From NCBI GenBank assembly GCA_964352625.1, contig CAYGSD010000012.1:33338-97337 (forward strand): DNA of 64,000 bases. The letters are read 5' to 3'. Below are positions 1-8,869 of this stretch, one piece after another (the stretch's first letter is position 1; each line of letters opens with the position of its first letter). Under the pieces are notes generated by a model. That model saw only the letters and a program-made list of their open reading frames with translations, did not search any database and was not told the origin of the DNA. The translations under genes were made by a program, and so were the position numbers. The stretch comes from JAAEPI01 sp964352625 (lineage in GTDB: Bacteria > Bacteroidota > Bacteroidia > Cytophagales > Cyclobacteriaceae).

Positions 1-1
1 C

Positions 2-1978
2 CGACTGGAAGAATTAGTGATAAGTGAGCAAGCAATAGATCACAACATATCAAAAACTCTGAGCGGGCAGGAGTTAATGAATATTGAAACTATCAAGAGT
101 ATCCCAGCAATTTTTGGTGAGGCAGATATATTGAATTCGGTACTCTCGCTACCGGGGGTTAGCAAAGTAGGTGAAGGAAGTTCGGGGATCAATGTTCGAG
201 GCGGTGGTGTCGGTCAAAACTTAATTATGATTGACAACTCTGCAATTTACAATCCTTCCCATCTCTTCGGGTTCTTTTCTGCGTTCAATGCGGATGCGGT
301 CAGCCAAGTAAGCTTTTATAGAGGTTCCATTCCGGTAGAGTATGGAGGCCGATTGTCTTCCATTCTCGATGTGCAAATGAAAAATGGGAATAAAAAAAAG
401 TTTGAAGGACAAGGAGGAGTAGGATTTGTCAATAGTCGTTTCATGATTGAAGGGCCAATAAAAAAAGACTCTACCTCTATTCTTTTTGCGGCTAGAGCGG
501 CATATCCTAGTTATCTTATTAAGAAATATGAAAACCAAAGTCTTAAGAGAAGCAGTGCCTTTTTTGGCGATACAAATGTCAAAATTGATCACTTGATTAA
601 TACTCAAAATCGCCTTTCTGTATCTGGCTATCTGAGCAGAGATCAATTCACCTTCGGAAATGAAGCTGAGTATAATTACGGAAATAATGCCTTGGGACTT
701 GAGTGGAACAGTCAGCTTTCAGGCATTACCTTCCTTGAAAGCACGGCAAACTATTCAAGGTATAATTATCAATTTTCAGATGTTGTTCAGCCGCAGTTAG
801 CCTCAACCTTGGATGCCAATGTGAATCAATTTACGCTTGACAGTAAATTTCAGCGAGAGACTGATAATCAAATTGTCACCTATGGAGCAAGTCTAACATC
901 CCACGTCATCAACCCAGGCCAGTACTCAAAATACTCCAATGAATCGATTGTCAATCCACTTTTGATCGATAAAGAAACAGGCAATGTGATGGCTTTGTTT
1001 GCATCTGATGAGTTTGATCTCAATGAGAAATTCTCGTTTTACACAGGCCTCAGGTATTCCTTATTTGTTGGTGGGAAAGATGGGCTTGATAGGACTTATC
1101 ATGGCCCTGAGCCAAGGCTTTCTGTGAACTATCACACCTCTCCTACTTCGTCCGTAAAACTGGGGTACAATAGAATGAGACAGTACATTCATTTTGTATC
1201 TAACACAACCTCAGCGACCCCTATTGATCTTTGGAAACTATCTAACTCATCTATTCGGCCAAGTATAGCAGACCAGTTAACGCTGGGTTATTTTAGAAAC
1301 TTCCAAAATAATGTATATGAGACTTCAGTTGAGGCATTTTATAAGAACACAAAGGATCTTATTGAATATAAAAATGGGGCAGACTTGTTCGTAAACCCTG
1401 ACGTGGAAGAAGAATTGATTCAGGGGAAAGGTCGCGCATATGGATTGGAATTTTTAGTGAAAAAAACATCTGGAGACTTTAATGGATGGATCAGCTACAC
1501 TTTGTCAAGATCACTTATTAAAGTGAAAGACGATGATCCAGCTAATACTATAAACAATGGAGCATTTTTTCCAACGAATTTTGATCAGCCTCACAACTTA
1601 TCAGCCTTCTCGAACATAAAGCTATCCAGAAGATTTAGCATCAACGCCAACTTCACATACAATACCGGCAGACCGATTTCTTATCCGGAATCCATTTATG
1701 AAATACGTGGGCTTACGATTACGGATTTTGCAGAACGTAATAAGTACAGAATTCCTGATTATCACCGATTAGACGTTTCCATTGTGATGGCGACTTCCCT
1801 TAGGCGTGAGAAAAAAATGGAGGCTAACTGGAGCATCTCCGTCTACAATGTATACGGACGAAAAAACACCTATTCTATTTATTATAAGAATAATGAAGTT
1901 TCAGGCAGGCCAAGGGCATATCAATTGTCCGTCATTGCCAGACCAATAGTTGCCATTTCATACAATTTCAAATTTTGA
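2..1978 (+). CDS. TonB-dependent receptor, plug and barrel (5' end missing)
   Basis: An outer-membrane TonB-dependent receptor that should import a ligand into the periplasm; the substrate is unknown. The frame is open to the first base, so the signal peptide and any N-terminal CarboxypepD_reg domain lie outside the window; the GTG at 17 is not a credible start. A plug domain is visible at the start of the readable protein (motifs GINVRGGG, YGGRLSSILDV). It is followed by about 500 residues of alternating amphipathic strands typical of a 22-strand barrel, ending in an aromatic residue (SYNFKF), as outer-membrane proteins do. It overlaps the next gene by 4 bases. Plug-containing receptors followed by a DUF4249 lipoprotein are a recurrent Bacteroidota pair, analogous in layout to SusC/SusD. 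Family assignment is firm; the ligand cannot be inferred. Confidence 0.9.
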   Translation, partial: RLEELVISEQAIDHNISKTLSGQELMNIETIKSIPAIFGEADILNSVLSLPGVSKVGEGSSGINVRGGGVGQNLIMIDNSAIYNPSHLFGFFSAFNADAVSQVSFYRGSIPVEYGGRLSSILDVQMKNGNKKKFEGQGGVGFVNSRFMIEGPIKKDSTSILFAARAAYPSYLIKKYENQSLKRSSAFFGDTNVKIDHLINTQNRLSVSGYLSRDQFTFGNEAEYNYGNNALGLEWNSQLSGITFLESTANYSRYNYQFSDVVQPQLASTLDANVNQFTLDSKFQRETDNQIVTYGASLTSHVINPGQYSKYSNESIVNPLLIDKETGNVMALFASDEFDLNEKFSFYTGLRYSLFVGGKDGLDRTYHGPEPRLSVNYHTSPTSSVKLGYNRMRQYIHFVSNTTSATPIDLWKLSNSSIRPSIADQLTLGYFRNFQNNVYETSVEAFYKNTKDLIEYKNGADLFVNPDVEEELIQGKGRAYGLEFLVKKTSGDFNGWISYTLSRSLIKVKDDDPANTINNGAFFPTNFDQPHNLSAFSNIKLSRRFSINANFTYNTGRPISYPESIYEIRGLTITDFAERNKYRIPDYHRLDVSIVMATSLRREKKMEANWSISVYNVYGRKNTYSIYYKNNEVSGRPRAYQLSVIARPIVAISYNFKF

Positions 1979-3081
1979 AAAAATTCAAATTATTATACTG
2001 CCTAATTTTAGTTACATCATGCGTCAGCTCATTCGATCCTGATATTGATGAAGCTAATGAGCACCCGTTGATCATTGATGCTTCGCTCACCAATGAAGAG
2101 AAAAGGCATGAAGTAATAGTTAATCAAGCAAAAAACATTGATAACAACTTCCCGTACGAAAGCGTGGAAGATGCCATAGTTTTTGTTGAAGACGGAAATG
2201 GTCAAATATTCAATTATGATCATATATCAAAAGGTAGATACAGATCTCAAACTGAGTTTGCAGGAATTGTAGGGGAAACATATAAGCTGGTCGTTGAGGT
2301 GAATGAGAATCTCTATGAATCTGATGCTCAGGAGCTATTACCTGCTGGAGAAATAAAGGACATAAATGCTCGAAAAATCATTGATTCGTTCCAATCGGAA
2401 ACGGGCACAATTACCACAAGGGTCAAGGTGGCGTTTTCGGTAGACCTTGAATTCTCAGAATTGGAAACTAGTTACTATAGGTTCGAATGGGAAGCAACGT
2501 ATCAAAATCTCATGCCAAACCAAGGGTCCTCAGTATGTTGGGATGAACGGGATCAGGAAGCGCCATTGAACCTCGAAAGTGGCAAGCGCTGCTATATAAC
2601 CGAAACTGATGAAGCATTTCTAGAATTATTCGATTCAAAGGGCTTACAAGGTTCAACAATTACAGATGTAGAGCTTTTTAGCATAACGCCTAGCAGACGA
2701 TTCCAATTTCAGTATAGCCCTGAAATAAAGCTATACTCAATTTCAAAATCTTCATATGATTTCTGGGATGCAGTGAACAATCAAATAAAAAATTCTGGAA
2801 GTCTTTTTGATTCCCCGCCAAGTCCAATTATTGGGAATATTAAAGGAATGAATCCAGAAGCCGAAAGAGTAATTGGAATTTTTGAGGTAGCTACTGTCAC
2901 TGCACGACGTGAATTTTTTCTACCATCTGTGATAGCCGAGGAGTTAGACAATTTTCAGGCAGATTGTCTTCTCCCAAGTGGCCCCTTTGGTACTCCTCCA
3001 CCCCCTAGATCATTTTATTGTTGTGAATGCACGCTATACCCTAATAGCACAGATGTGAAACCTGAATTTTGGCAAGACTAA
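1975..3081 (+). CDS. DUF4249 family lipoprotein
   Basis: A surface or periplasmic lipoprotein of the DUF4249 family, 368 aa, probably the partner of the upstream TonB receptor. The start is a TTG overlapping the receptor's TGA (bases 1975-1978), giving a short lipoprotein signal MKKFKLLYCLILVTSC with the lipidated Cys at residue 16. The early segment HPLIIDASLTNEEKRHEVIV and the Cys-rich tail (FYCCECTLYPNS, VKPEFWQD) match the family pattern as I know it. Translational coupling to both neighbours (4-base overlap upstream, TAATG downstream) argues for one transcript. The molecular role of DUF4249 is not established; capture of the receptor's ligand is inferred from gene order. Confidence 0.85.
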   Translation: MKKFKLLYCLILVTSCVSSFDPDIDEANEHPLIIDASLTNEEKRHEVIVNQAKNIDNNFPYESVEDAIVFVEDGNGQIFNYDHISKGRYRSQTEFAGIVGETYKLVVEVNENLYESDAQELLPAGEIKDINARKIIDSFQSETGTITTRVKVAFSVDLEFSELETSYYRFEWEATYQNLMPNQGSSVCWDERDQEAPLNLESGKRCYITETDEAFLELFDSKGLQGSTITDVELFSITPSRRFQFQYSPEIKLYSISKSSYDFWDAVNNQIKNSGSLFDSPPSPIIGNIKGMNPEAERVIGIFEVATVTARREFFLPSVIAEELDNFQADCLLPSGPFGTPPPPRSFYCCECTLYPNSTDVKPEFWQD

Positions 3082-5360
3082 TGAGACGATTAATTCTAAC
3101 CCTATCAGTAGTATTGTCATTTTCTCCTACTTTTCTAAAAGGTCAGTCCACAATTGAATTCATGGAATATATAAATGAATATTTTAGGGAGCGACCCGCT
3201 GAAAAAGTCTTTCTTCATATGGATAAGCCATACTACGCCTCAGGCGATGATCTTTGGTTTGCAGGGTATGTCATGAATTTCAAATCAAGCACTTTATCAA
3301 AATTGAGCGAAATTCTGCACGTTGAAATATTCAATAAAGAAGGCCAAATCGTATCTAAGCAAAAAGTAAAAATAAATGAAGGAATAGCTCATGGAGTAAT
3401 TAATTTACCAGATACTCTTAGAGCAGACCACTATCTGATTAAAGGTTACACAAATTGGATTAGAAATTTTGAGGACGGTTTGGCATTTAGCCATTACTTT
3501 AAGATTACTACTGCCACATATGAGCATTCTAGGCCTCCGAATAACAAAGAAGTGATATTCTACCCGGAGGGCGGGAAAGTTCTTACTAACAAATTAAATG
3601 TAGTGGCATTCACCTCTCAACATCTTGGAACTGACAAAGCTTTTTTGATAAATCAAAATGGCGATACATTGGATAAAATTCAATACAATGGTTCTGGTTA
3701 CGGGACATTAAGAGTGATTCCGGAATCTGTTAACGAAGAGTTTTCACTCCAATTCATGGGTGATAAGGATAAGTATGCTTTGCCAAAGGCCGTAGAGAGT
3801 GGCTCTCTAATTCGTTTAAGTGAGGATAGCACCAACTTCAAGCTTATTCTTGAAAACACTTCAGATCTTAACGGAAAAAAGTTTTCAATATTAATACTGA
3901 GTAATGGTAATATTATTTCCGCTCGTGAAGGAAGATTCAATAGTACGGGAAGCCTTCTGGTACTGGAAAAAAAAGAGGTAGCATTCGGGCTTAATCATTT
4001 AATAATTGTGGATGAAGATGGGACTATTCGCAACGAGCGTGTCTTATATAATAACCAAAACAATCAAGAGCCTTTAGTACAAATCCAAGCAGCAAAAACT
4101 TTTTCTCCAAAGGACAATGTCGAGTTTAAAATTATTCAAAATCACACTGGCAAGTCGAATATATCAATTTCGATAATTCCGTTGAAGTACTTCAGTGAAT
4201 CTTCTCAACCAACTATTGAAGGAGATATTGAAATTTCAGAATTTTCCAATCAGGTCGAATTGAATAAGAGTCTAATTGCCAAAACTATAAATGATTATTC
4301 CTTTGAAGATATTTTAAAATCATCTGAAGCTGTTTTCGATTACCCTATCGAAAAAAAGGGTCAATTTCATATCTCTCTGGAATACGACTCTATAAAGGCG
4401 CTTAATAATGCGAATTATTCAGTTGCTCTAAAGAGAATTGATACTATTGATTTTCATTTCGTTCGACCTAGTAAAACTGGAAGGCTATCGTTCGTCTTGC
4501 CAGTGTTTTATGGTGAGAAAGATCTTATCATAAAACCTTATGATCCTTTATTCGAGAAAGAGACAGTCGGTTTTAGATTAAATGACCAATTTTCAGTCAA
4601 ACCATTCAACAAGCGATTTAATCAAACAGCAGCTGAATTCAGCTATGCAGAGTTTTCAAAAGAGAATCAAGCTATGGAAAGGTTTTATGGCTACAGTTAC
4701 AAAACAAGGACACCAAACCCACGATCGCCAATAACCTTTAGTATACTGAGGGCCCCAGACAAACGAATCTACTTAGACGACTACATTCCTTTGCCAGATA
4801 TGATCACTATTTCAAAAGAACTACTTGAAGGAGTTCGAATTTCGCTACAGAATGGATCATATAAAATCCAAATGAGAAGTGTGGATGAAAAAACTGGATA
4901 TTTTGAAGGTTTTATGGCAGAAGAACCTTTAAGAATAATTGATGGAATTCCTGTATTTGACTCTAAGTATATCGGTGAATTAGATCCCCTTCAAGTCAAA
5001 AGCATTAGCATTAAGTACAATGAGTTCACTTTGAACGAGGTGGACTTTGATGGAGTACTTGCAATAGAAACGGTTGAAGGGAATTATGGAAAGCTCTACG
5101 ATTTAGGTCAGGAGGTTTTTGATTTTCATGGTTACTCAGATAATTTCAAATTTGAAATACCACATTCAGCAGCACAAACACCCGATTTCAGGTCTACATA
5201 TTATTGGAATCCAAATCTTATTTTAACAAGCTCCGAACCTACCACTATTTCATTCCCTGCTTCAGATGAAGCAGGTCTTTATAAAATTGTGATACAAGGA
5301 ATAACTGACAAAGGCGAAAAAATTAGCTGTTTTGAAACATTTGAAATCTTAGGGAAGTAG
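3081..5360 (+). CDS. MG2-domain secreted protein
   Basis: A large exported protein of about 759 aa. I chose ATG 3081, which overlaps the previous stop as TAATG, over the TTG at 3069, because it gives a clean signal peptide (MRRLILTLSVVLSFSPTFLKGQ). Residues about 35-140 resemble an alpha-2-macroglobulin-type MG2 domain: AEKVFLHMDKPYYASGDDLW is the usual Bacteroidota version of that motif. The rest is predicted beta-rich with no catalytic motif I recognise. Proteins of this kind often sit downstream of TonB receptor/DUF4249 pairs; their function is unknown. No lipobox or T9SS tail is visible, so it is probably periplasmic. The three-gene block is AT-richer by eye than the rest of the window. 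Confidence 0.75.
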   Translation: MRRLILTLSVVLSFSPTFLKGQSTIEFMEYINEYFRERPAEKVFLHMDKPYYASGDDLWFAGYVMNFKSSTLSKLSEILHVEIFNKEGQIVSKQKVKINEGIAHGVINLPDTLRADHYLIKGYTNWIRNFEDGLAFSHYFKITTATYEHSRPPNNKEVIFYPEGGKVLTNKLNVVAFTSQHLGTDKAFLINQNGDTLDKIQYNGSGYGTLRVIPESVNEEFSLQFMGDKDKYALPKAVESGSLIRLSEDSTNFKLILENTSDLNGKKFSILILSNGNIISAREGRFNSTGSLLVLEKKEVAFGLNHLIIVDEDGTIRNERVLYNNQNNQEPLVQIQAAKTFSPKDNVEFKIIQNHTGKSNISISIIPLKYFSESSQPTIEGDIEISEFSNQVELNKSLIAKTINDYSFEDILKSSEAVFDYPIEKKGQFHISLEYDSIKALNNANYSVALKRIDTIDFHFVRPSKTGRLSFVLPVFYGEKDLIIKPYDPLFEKETVGFRLNDQFSVKPFNKRFNQTAAEFSYAEFSKENQAMERFYGYSYKTRTPNPRSPITFSILRAPDKRIYLDDYIPLPDMITISKELLEGVRISLQNGSYKIQMRSVDEKTGYFEGFMAEEPLRIIDGIPVFDSKYIGELDPLQVKSISIKYNEFTLNEVDFDGVLAIETVEGNYGKLYDLGQEVFDFHGYSDNFKFEIPHSAAQTPDFRSTYYWNPNLILTSSEPTTISFPASDEAGLYKIVIQGITDKGEKISCFETFEILGK

Positions 5361-5424
5361 TCAGAGCCACTTAGATGTTGGCTAAAACAGAGATTGTGAA
5401 TAGTTTTTTCATGATTTCTTATTT

Positions 5425-5478
5425 ATTACTTGTAAAGTACAATCAATAGTAAACTATTACTTTCAAAATACAAGTAAT
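5425..5478. promoter_or_regulatory. Concentric palindrome, candidate HxlR operator
   Basis: A perfect 10-base inverted repeat, ATTACTTGTA (5425-5434) with TACAAGTAAT (5469-5478), encloses a second perfect palindrome AATAGT-AA-ACTATT (5445-5458). Both have exactly the same centre (5451.5). The block ends 4 bases before the first possible start of the HxlR gene. HxlR proteins bind as dimers to dyad sites and often autoregulate, so this is a good candidate operator; that role is inferred. Confidence 0.6.
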
Positions 5479-5482
5479 TTTA

Positions 5483-5947
5483 ATGAACCTGATCATGGAC
5501 TATAAATTCCGATGCGATTGTCCGTTTACATCTGCCATCGATATTCTTGGCGACAAGTGGATGCTGGTCATTGTCAAGCAAATGCTGATAGAGGGGAAGC
5601 AAACTTTCAAGGATTTTACGGAGAGCGATGAGGCCATTGCAACCAATATCCTCACGATTAAGCTCAAGCTTTTGGAAGAATTGGGGCTAATTACCAAAAC
5701 AAAGCTCCCTAACAACAAAAAGATGAACCTCTATCTTCTGACTCCAAAAGGATTAGAACTGACACCCATCTTGGTAGAATTGGCATTATGGAGTGACCAC
5801 AACCTGCGGGATGTTCATCCGACAATTCAAAATGGAGAAGGTATGGAACTGCTTCGTAGTGACAAAGAAGCTTTCGCAAATGCTTTGATTACTTCATATC
5901 AAGAAAAACTAGATGTAACTAACATTAAGCTCAGTAAGCAAGCTTAA
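5483..5947 (+). CDS. HxlR-family winged-helix transcriptional regulator
   Basis: A DNA-binding regulator of the HxlR family, 154 aa, a typical length. The core CPFTSAIDILGDKWMLVIV is the family signature, with the conserved N-terminal Cys region that in some members senses thiol-reactive or oxidative signals. The winged helix continues through ILTIKLKLLEELGLI to LTPKGLELTPIL. The first ATG is 5483; a second at 5495 (MDYKFRCD) looks more like family N-termini and would leave more room between the palindrome and the start. It is followed 17 bases later by the truncated sigma factor. The target is unknown; no oxidoreductase, the usual HxlR target, is adjacent, so autoregulation or a distant target is likely. 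Confidence 0.88.
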   Translation: MNLIMDYKFRCDCPFTSAIDILGDKWMLVIVKQMLIEGKQTFKDFTESDEAIATNILTIKLKLLEELGLITKTKLPNNKKMNLYLLTPKGLELTPILVELALWSDHNLRDVHPTIQNGEGMELLRSDKEAFANALITSYQEKLDVTNIKLSKQA

Positions 5948-5964
5948 TACTTCAACGAAGAAAA

Positions 5965-6447
5965 ATGAACCCCTTCTCAACGACCTACAATAACGACAAG
6001 CCAGACAGTCTACTGGTCAGCGAAATTCTGAATGGCAACAAGGAATCACTCAATGGCTTGATTCTTCGGCACCAGCCTTTCATTTACAACATCGCTTGGA
6101 AAATGGAAGGAGATCCATCCAAGGCTGAAGACCTCACTCAGGAAGCGCTATTGAAGATTATTTCTAACCTGAGTTCATTCAAAAACGAAAGTACATTTCG
6201 TACCTGGGCGTACAGAATAGTGCGAAACCATTTCCTCAATGACCTCAAAAAACCTAGCCAACAGTTTGCCTCTAATTTTGAGGAACTAGGTATGTTGCTC
6301 GACGCAAGCCCAAGTTCAGACCTGTCTGGCGATAACAGTGGAGAATACAACACGACTTTCTTTTATGAAGATGGAAAGTTATACGGCTCCACACATGCCA
6401 TTGAGCGGAGGTTTCTAGCAGTGTGGATCGCCACGAGAGAAAAGTAG
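5965..6447 (+). pseudogene. Sigma-70 family factor lacking region 4 (probable remnant)
   Basis: The first 115 or so residues are a sigma-70 region 2 (LRHQPFIYNIAWKMEGDPSK, AEDLTQEALLKIISNL, STFRTWAYRIVRNHFLNDL), which in intact proteins binds core polymerase and the -10 element. Full-length relatives as I know them run about 250-290 aa, with a region 4 helix-turn-helix and a long tail. Here the protein ends at 160 aa, with about 30 residues after NSGEYN that resemble no sigma region 4. The simplest reading is a deletion that fused the 5' half to unrelated sequence near base 6340. It could be a functional short protein, since the frame is intact, but without region 4 it would not be expected to direct -35 recognition. 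Confidence 0.65.
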
Positions 6448-6496
6448 TTCATTGAGTCGTTCATATACGGCCAGAGATTAGCGATAAGCTGAAGTG

Positions 6497-6532
6497 ATTT
6501 TTGAAGCTGCGCTTGTGCGCAGCTTCAAAAAT
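6497..6532. terminator. Perfect 16-bp hairpin terminator
   Basis: A 16-base perfect stem with a TTGT loop. The GC core GAAGCTGCGC is flanked by A and T runs on both sides, so it can terminate transcription in either direction. It lies downstream of the sigma remnant and downstream of the minus-strand gene at 6663. Confidence 0.8.
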
Positions 6533-6662
6533 TTCTCGTAGTTATTCTCGAAAATACCTTACCCAATTCAACGACAATCAGGATCGTCGCAATAGAGAAA
6601 AAGCACCTTGTTGATAATTCCTTGGTGTTTCTCTAAAAGGTCAATAAATATTGACTGCTGAC

Positions 6663-6947
6663 TTAATCTTGCTTTCGGTCTATTCGAATTTTATTGATTC
6701 GTTTCAATTGTCTCTGGTGCATCGCCAAAGCGAGGATGATGGACGCCCCGGCAGTACCACAGAATAAAATGGCGATAATGGTATCCATGGTGCCAGACCA
6801 CAACATCATGACGATGGTAGATGTCCAGATAAGGACGATTAGCCAGGTGCTCTGTTTGATATTCTTCTCGTAGGCATTGAGCTTTTCGTCGCTGAGATTC
6901 TCCCAACTGTCCTCAAGTGTGCATGTTGATTTAAAGATGTTTCTCAT
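6663..6947 (-). CDS. Small two-helix membrane protein, function unknown
   Basis: A 94-aa protein I do not recognise. It has a charged N-terminal segment (about residues 1-32, rich in acidic and Lys residues), two hydrophobic helices at roughly 34-52 (STWLIVLIWTSTIVMMLWSG) and 55-76 (DTIIAILFCGTAGASIILAL), and a basic tail (RQLKRINKIRIDRKQD). That suggests both ends are cytoplasmic. It is separate from the operon upstream (75 bases from the end of the 7022-8869 gene), which is read in the same direction and might read through. Confidence that it is a real gene is moderate. Confidence 0.55.
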   Translation of the reverse strand: MRNIFKSTCTLEDSWENLSDEKLNAYEKNIKQSTWLIVLIWTSTIVMMLWSGTMDTIIAILFCGTAGASIILALAMHQRQLKRINKIRIDRKQD

Positions 6948-7021
6948 GATTCGCTATTTGAAGGGTTAGTAGCGAAATAGGGGCGTTTGTTACAGTTTGG
7001 TCAAATTATTTCTGAAATTCA

Positions 7022-8869
7022 TCATCGGAGACGCAGAATAAAACCAAAATTAAAAGCGAAATCCTGAGTAATGTTTGAATCGTTTCCTTCATCCAATGTC
7101 AAGTCTTTTGACGATTCGGGAACAAAAACCTTGCGGCGCTTGAACAAATTCTGATCCTCGACTATCAACGCCCCGTTTTGCGACCATACTGGCAAAAACC
7201 ATTCAGCCGTTAGAAATAGCTGAAACCTCTTGCTTTTCTCGTAGACCAATCCAGCGGCGGGCACTATGCTCATGCGACGAGTGCTCGTGTAGAGGTTCAC
7301 TTGCGAAGCATCAATTTCCTTCTTGCTCTGGGTGAAAGTGCCAGTGACATCTTCAGCACCCAGGAAGAATGACTGCTCGGAATAGCCGTAGGCTAGTGAT
7401 GTCATCCCGAAAAGTCTTGATGGATTTCCGAAAGGCTGTCGGTAGCTGATCCCAAGCCTTTGATCCGAAAGTAGGTTATCCCCAACACTTAGCACAGACT
7501 CAAAGCCTACCCGCCACCTTTCATGCAACCGATAAAAAATGGTGCTTTTTAGTCCAAAAGTGAGCAGCGTCTGATTATCCATTTGATAGCTCGCCACTAG
7601 CTCATCTCTGACGTAGCTCAGATTATGAGCCTTAAGGTTTGACTGCATGTAGATCAGTGAATAAGCGAACTCAAATCTCGACATGATCGAATTTTGATCC
7701 GTGTTATCCGTTGGCTGTACTCGCTTTACATCACTAAAAAAATCTTCAGTGATATCTGATGGAGGTGTGGTGTCAAATCCGTCCCAATAAGTGGAATCAT
7801 AGGTCTCTGATTCGTCAAGGAGAAACTGGCCAAATTGAAGACGTTCGTGATATGGAATCTCCTCAGCTATAGGTCTGCTCTGAGTGGTATTGTATGTGCT
7901 GTTCAGGAAAAGCTGCCGTCCACCGGACCGGTCAAAGCCAGTGAAGTAGTCTACAAAACCCAACTGCCAAGAACTATCCTGAAAGAAATACTCCGTTGTA
8001 GACTTTAGGAACTTTCGTTGATTCGAACTCAACGAAAAACCAAATCCCTCCCTCTTTAGGTATTCTGCTTTTACCACAGCAAAGGATCGGTCAGTGATAT
8101 ATAGCCACCCCTCTTCTTCCTTCTTTCGGTTCCAAAAAAGAATCTTGAATAAAGCCTCTTCATTGTACTGCAGGGTATCCTCTACACTGAAAGCAAACTG
8201 ATCCAAAGATTTCTTATCCAAAGGGCCTTCTCGTTTCGCTACCAAGTCAAAACGATGAACAAGATGACCTCCACCATAGATTCGAGTCTCAAGGTCAGAT
8301 AAGTCTCCCGTAACTTTTCTGCCTTTCACCAACCGCACGTTCCCTTTGTCTTGGCTTGAAGTATAGGGTTCCTTCTCCACCTCCACCTCTACTTCGGAGA
8401 TAAAGTATATGTCAGTGCCGAGCGAATCGCGGCTAAGCTTTTCTCTGATGAAGCCAGTCAACATCTCCTTTCTAGCCGGATAATTCTCGGGGATTCTGTC
8501 TATCGCTTTTTCGACGATTCCCCTACCAATGTCTCGACTTTCCACGACGATCAAATTGAGCTCCACGATACTCGATTTCAAAACCACACGAACCTCCTGA
8601 CTCAGTTGATCAGCCGACAAACGAAGCGTTTCATAGCCAATAGAAGTGATGCTTATCAGGGAATCATTGGGAGCTAGGTTTAGTTGAAATCGTCCGTCGA
8701 CATTCGAAATTGTACCACGAGAAGATTCATTAATAATCAGATGGGCAAATGGGATCGGCTCATTCTTCTCTGACAAGACTTGCCCTTTGATCATTCTTTG
8801 AGACCAGGTAGTCAGACCAGAGAAGAGGAAAACAACAACCAATAAAAATCTCATTCCTGGATTAGACAT
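7022..8869 (-). CDS. CarboxypepD_reg-like domain outer-membrane-type protein
   Basis: A 615-aa exported protein, third gene of an ECF sigma operon. A signal peptide (RFLLVVVFLFSGLTTWSQ) is followed by a carboxypeptidase-regulatory-like Ig fold at about residues 27-105 (IKGQVLSEKNEPIPFAHLII, SITSIGYETLRL). The remaining 500 residues are strand-rich and end in FGFILRLR, compatible with a beta-barrel or surface protein. No plug domain is present, so it is not a TonB receptor. The start ATG overlaps the upstream gene by 8 bases; the Met at residue 6 (8854) would avoid the overlap. It is probably a target or effector co-expressed with the sigma factor; its biochemical role is unknown. Confidence 0.75.
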   Translation of the reverse strand: MSNPGMRFLLVVVFLFSGLTTWSQRMIKGQVLSEKNEPIPFAHLIINESSRGTISNVDGRFQLNLAPNDSLISITSIGYETLRLSADQLSQEVRVVLKSSIVELNLIVVESRDIGRGIVEKAIDRIPENYPARKEMLTGFIREKLSRDSLGTDIYFISEVEVEVEKEPYTSSQDKGNVRLVKGRKVTGDLSDLETRIYGGGHLVHRFDLVAKREGPLDKKSLDQFAFSVEDTLQYNEEALFKILFWNRKKEEEGWLYITDRSFAVVKAEYLKREGFGFSLSSNQRKFLKSTTEYFFQDSSWQLGFVDYFTGFDRSGGRQLFLNSTYNTTQSRPIAEEIPYHERLQFGQFLLDESETYDSTYWDGFDTTPPSDITEDFFSDVKRVQPTDNTDQNSIMSRFEFAYSLIYMQSNLKAHNLSYVRDELVASYQMDNQTLLTFGLKSTIFYRLHERWRVGFESVLSVGDNLLSDQRLGISYRQPFGNPSRLFGMTSLAYGYSEQSFFLGAEDVTGTFTQSKKEIDASQVNLYTSTRRMSIVPAAGLVYEKSKRFQLFLTAEWFLPVWSQNGALIVEDQNLFKRRKVFVPESSKDLTLDEGNDSNITQDFAFNFGFILRLR

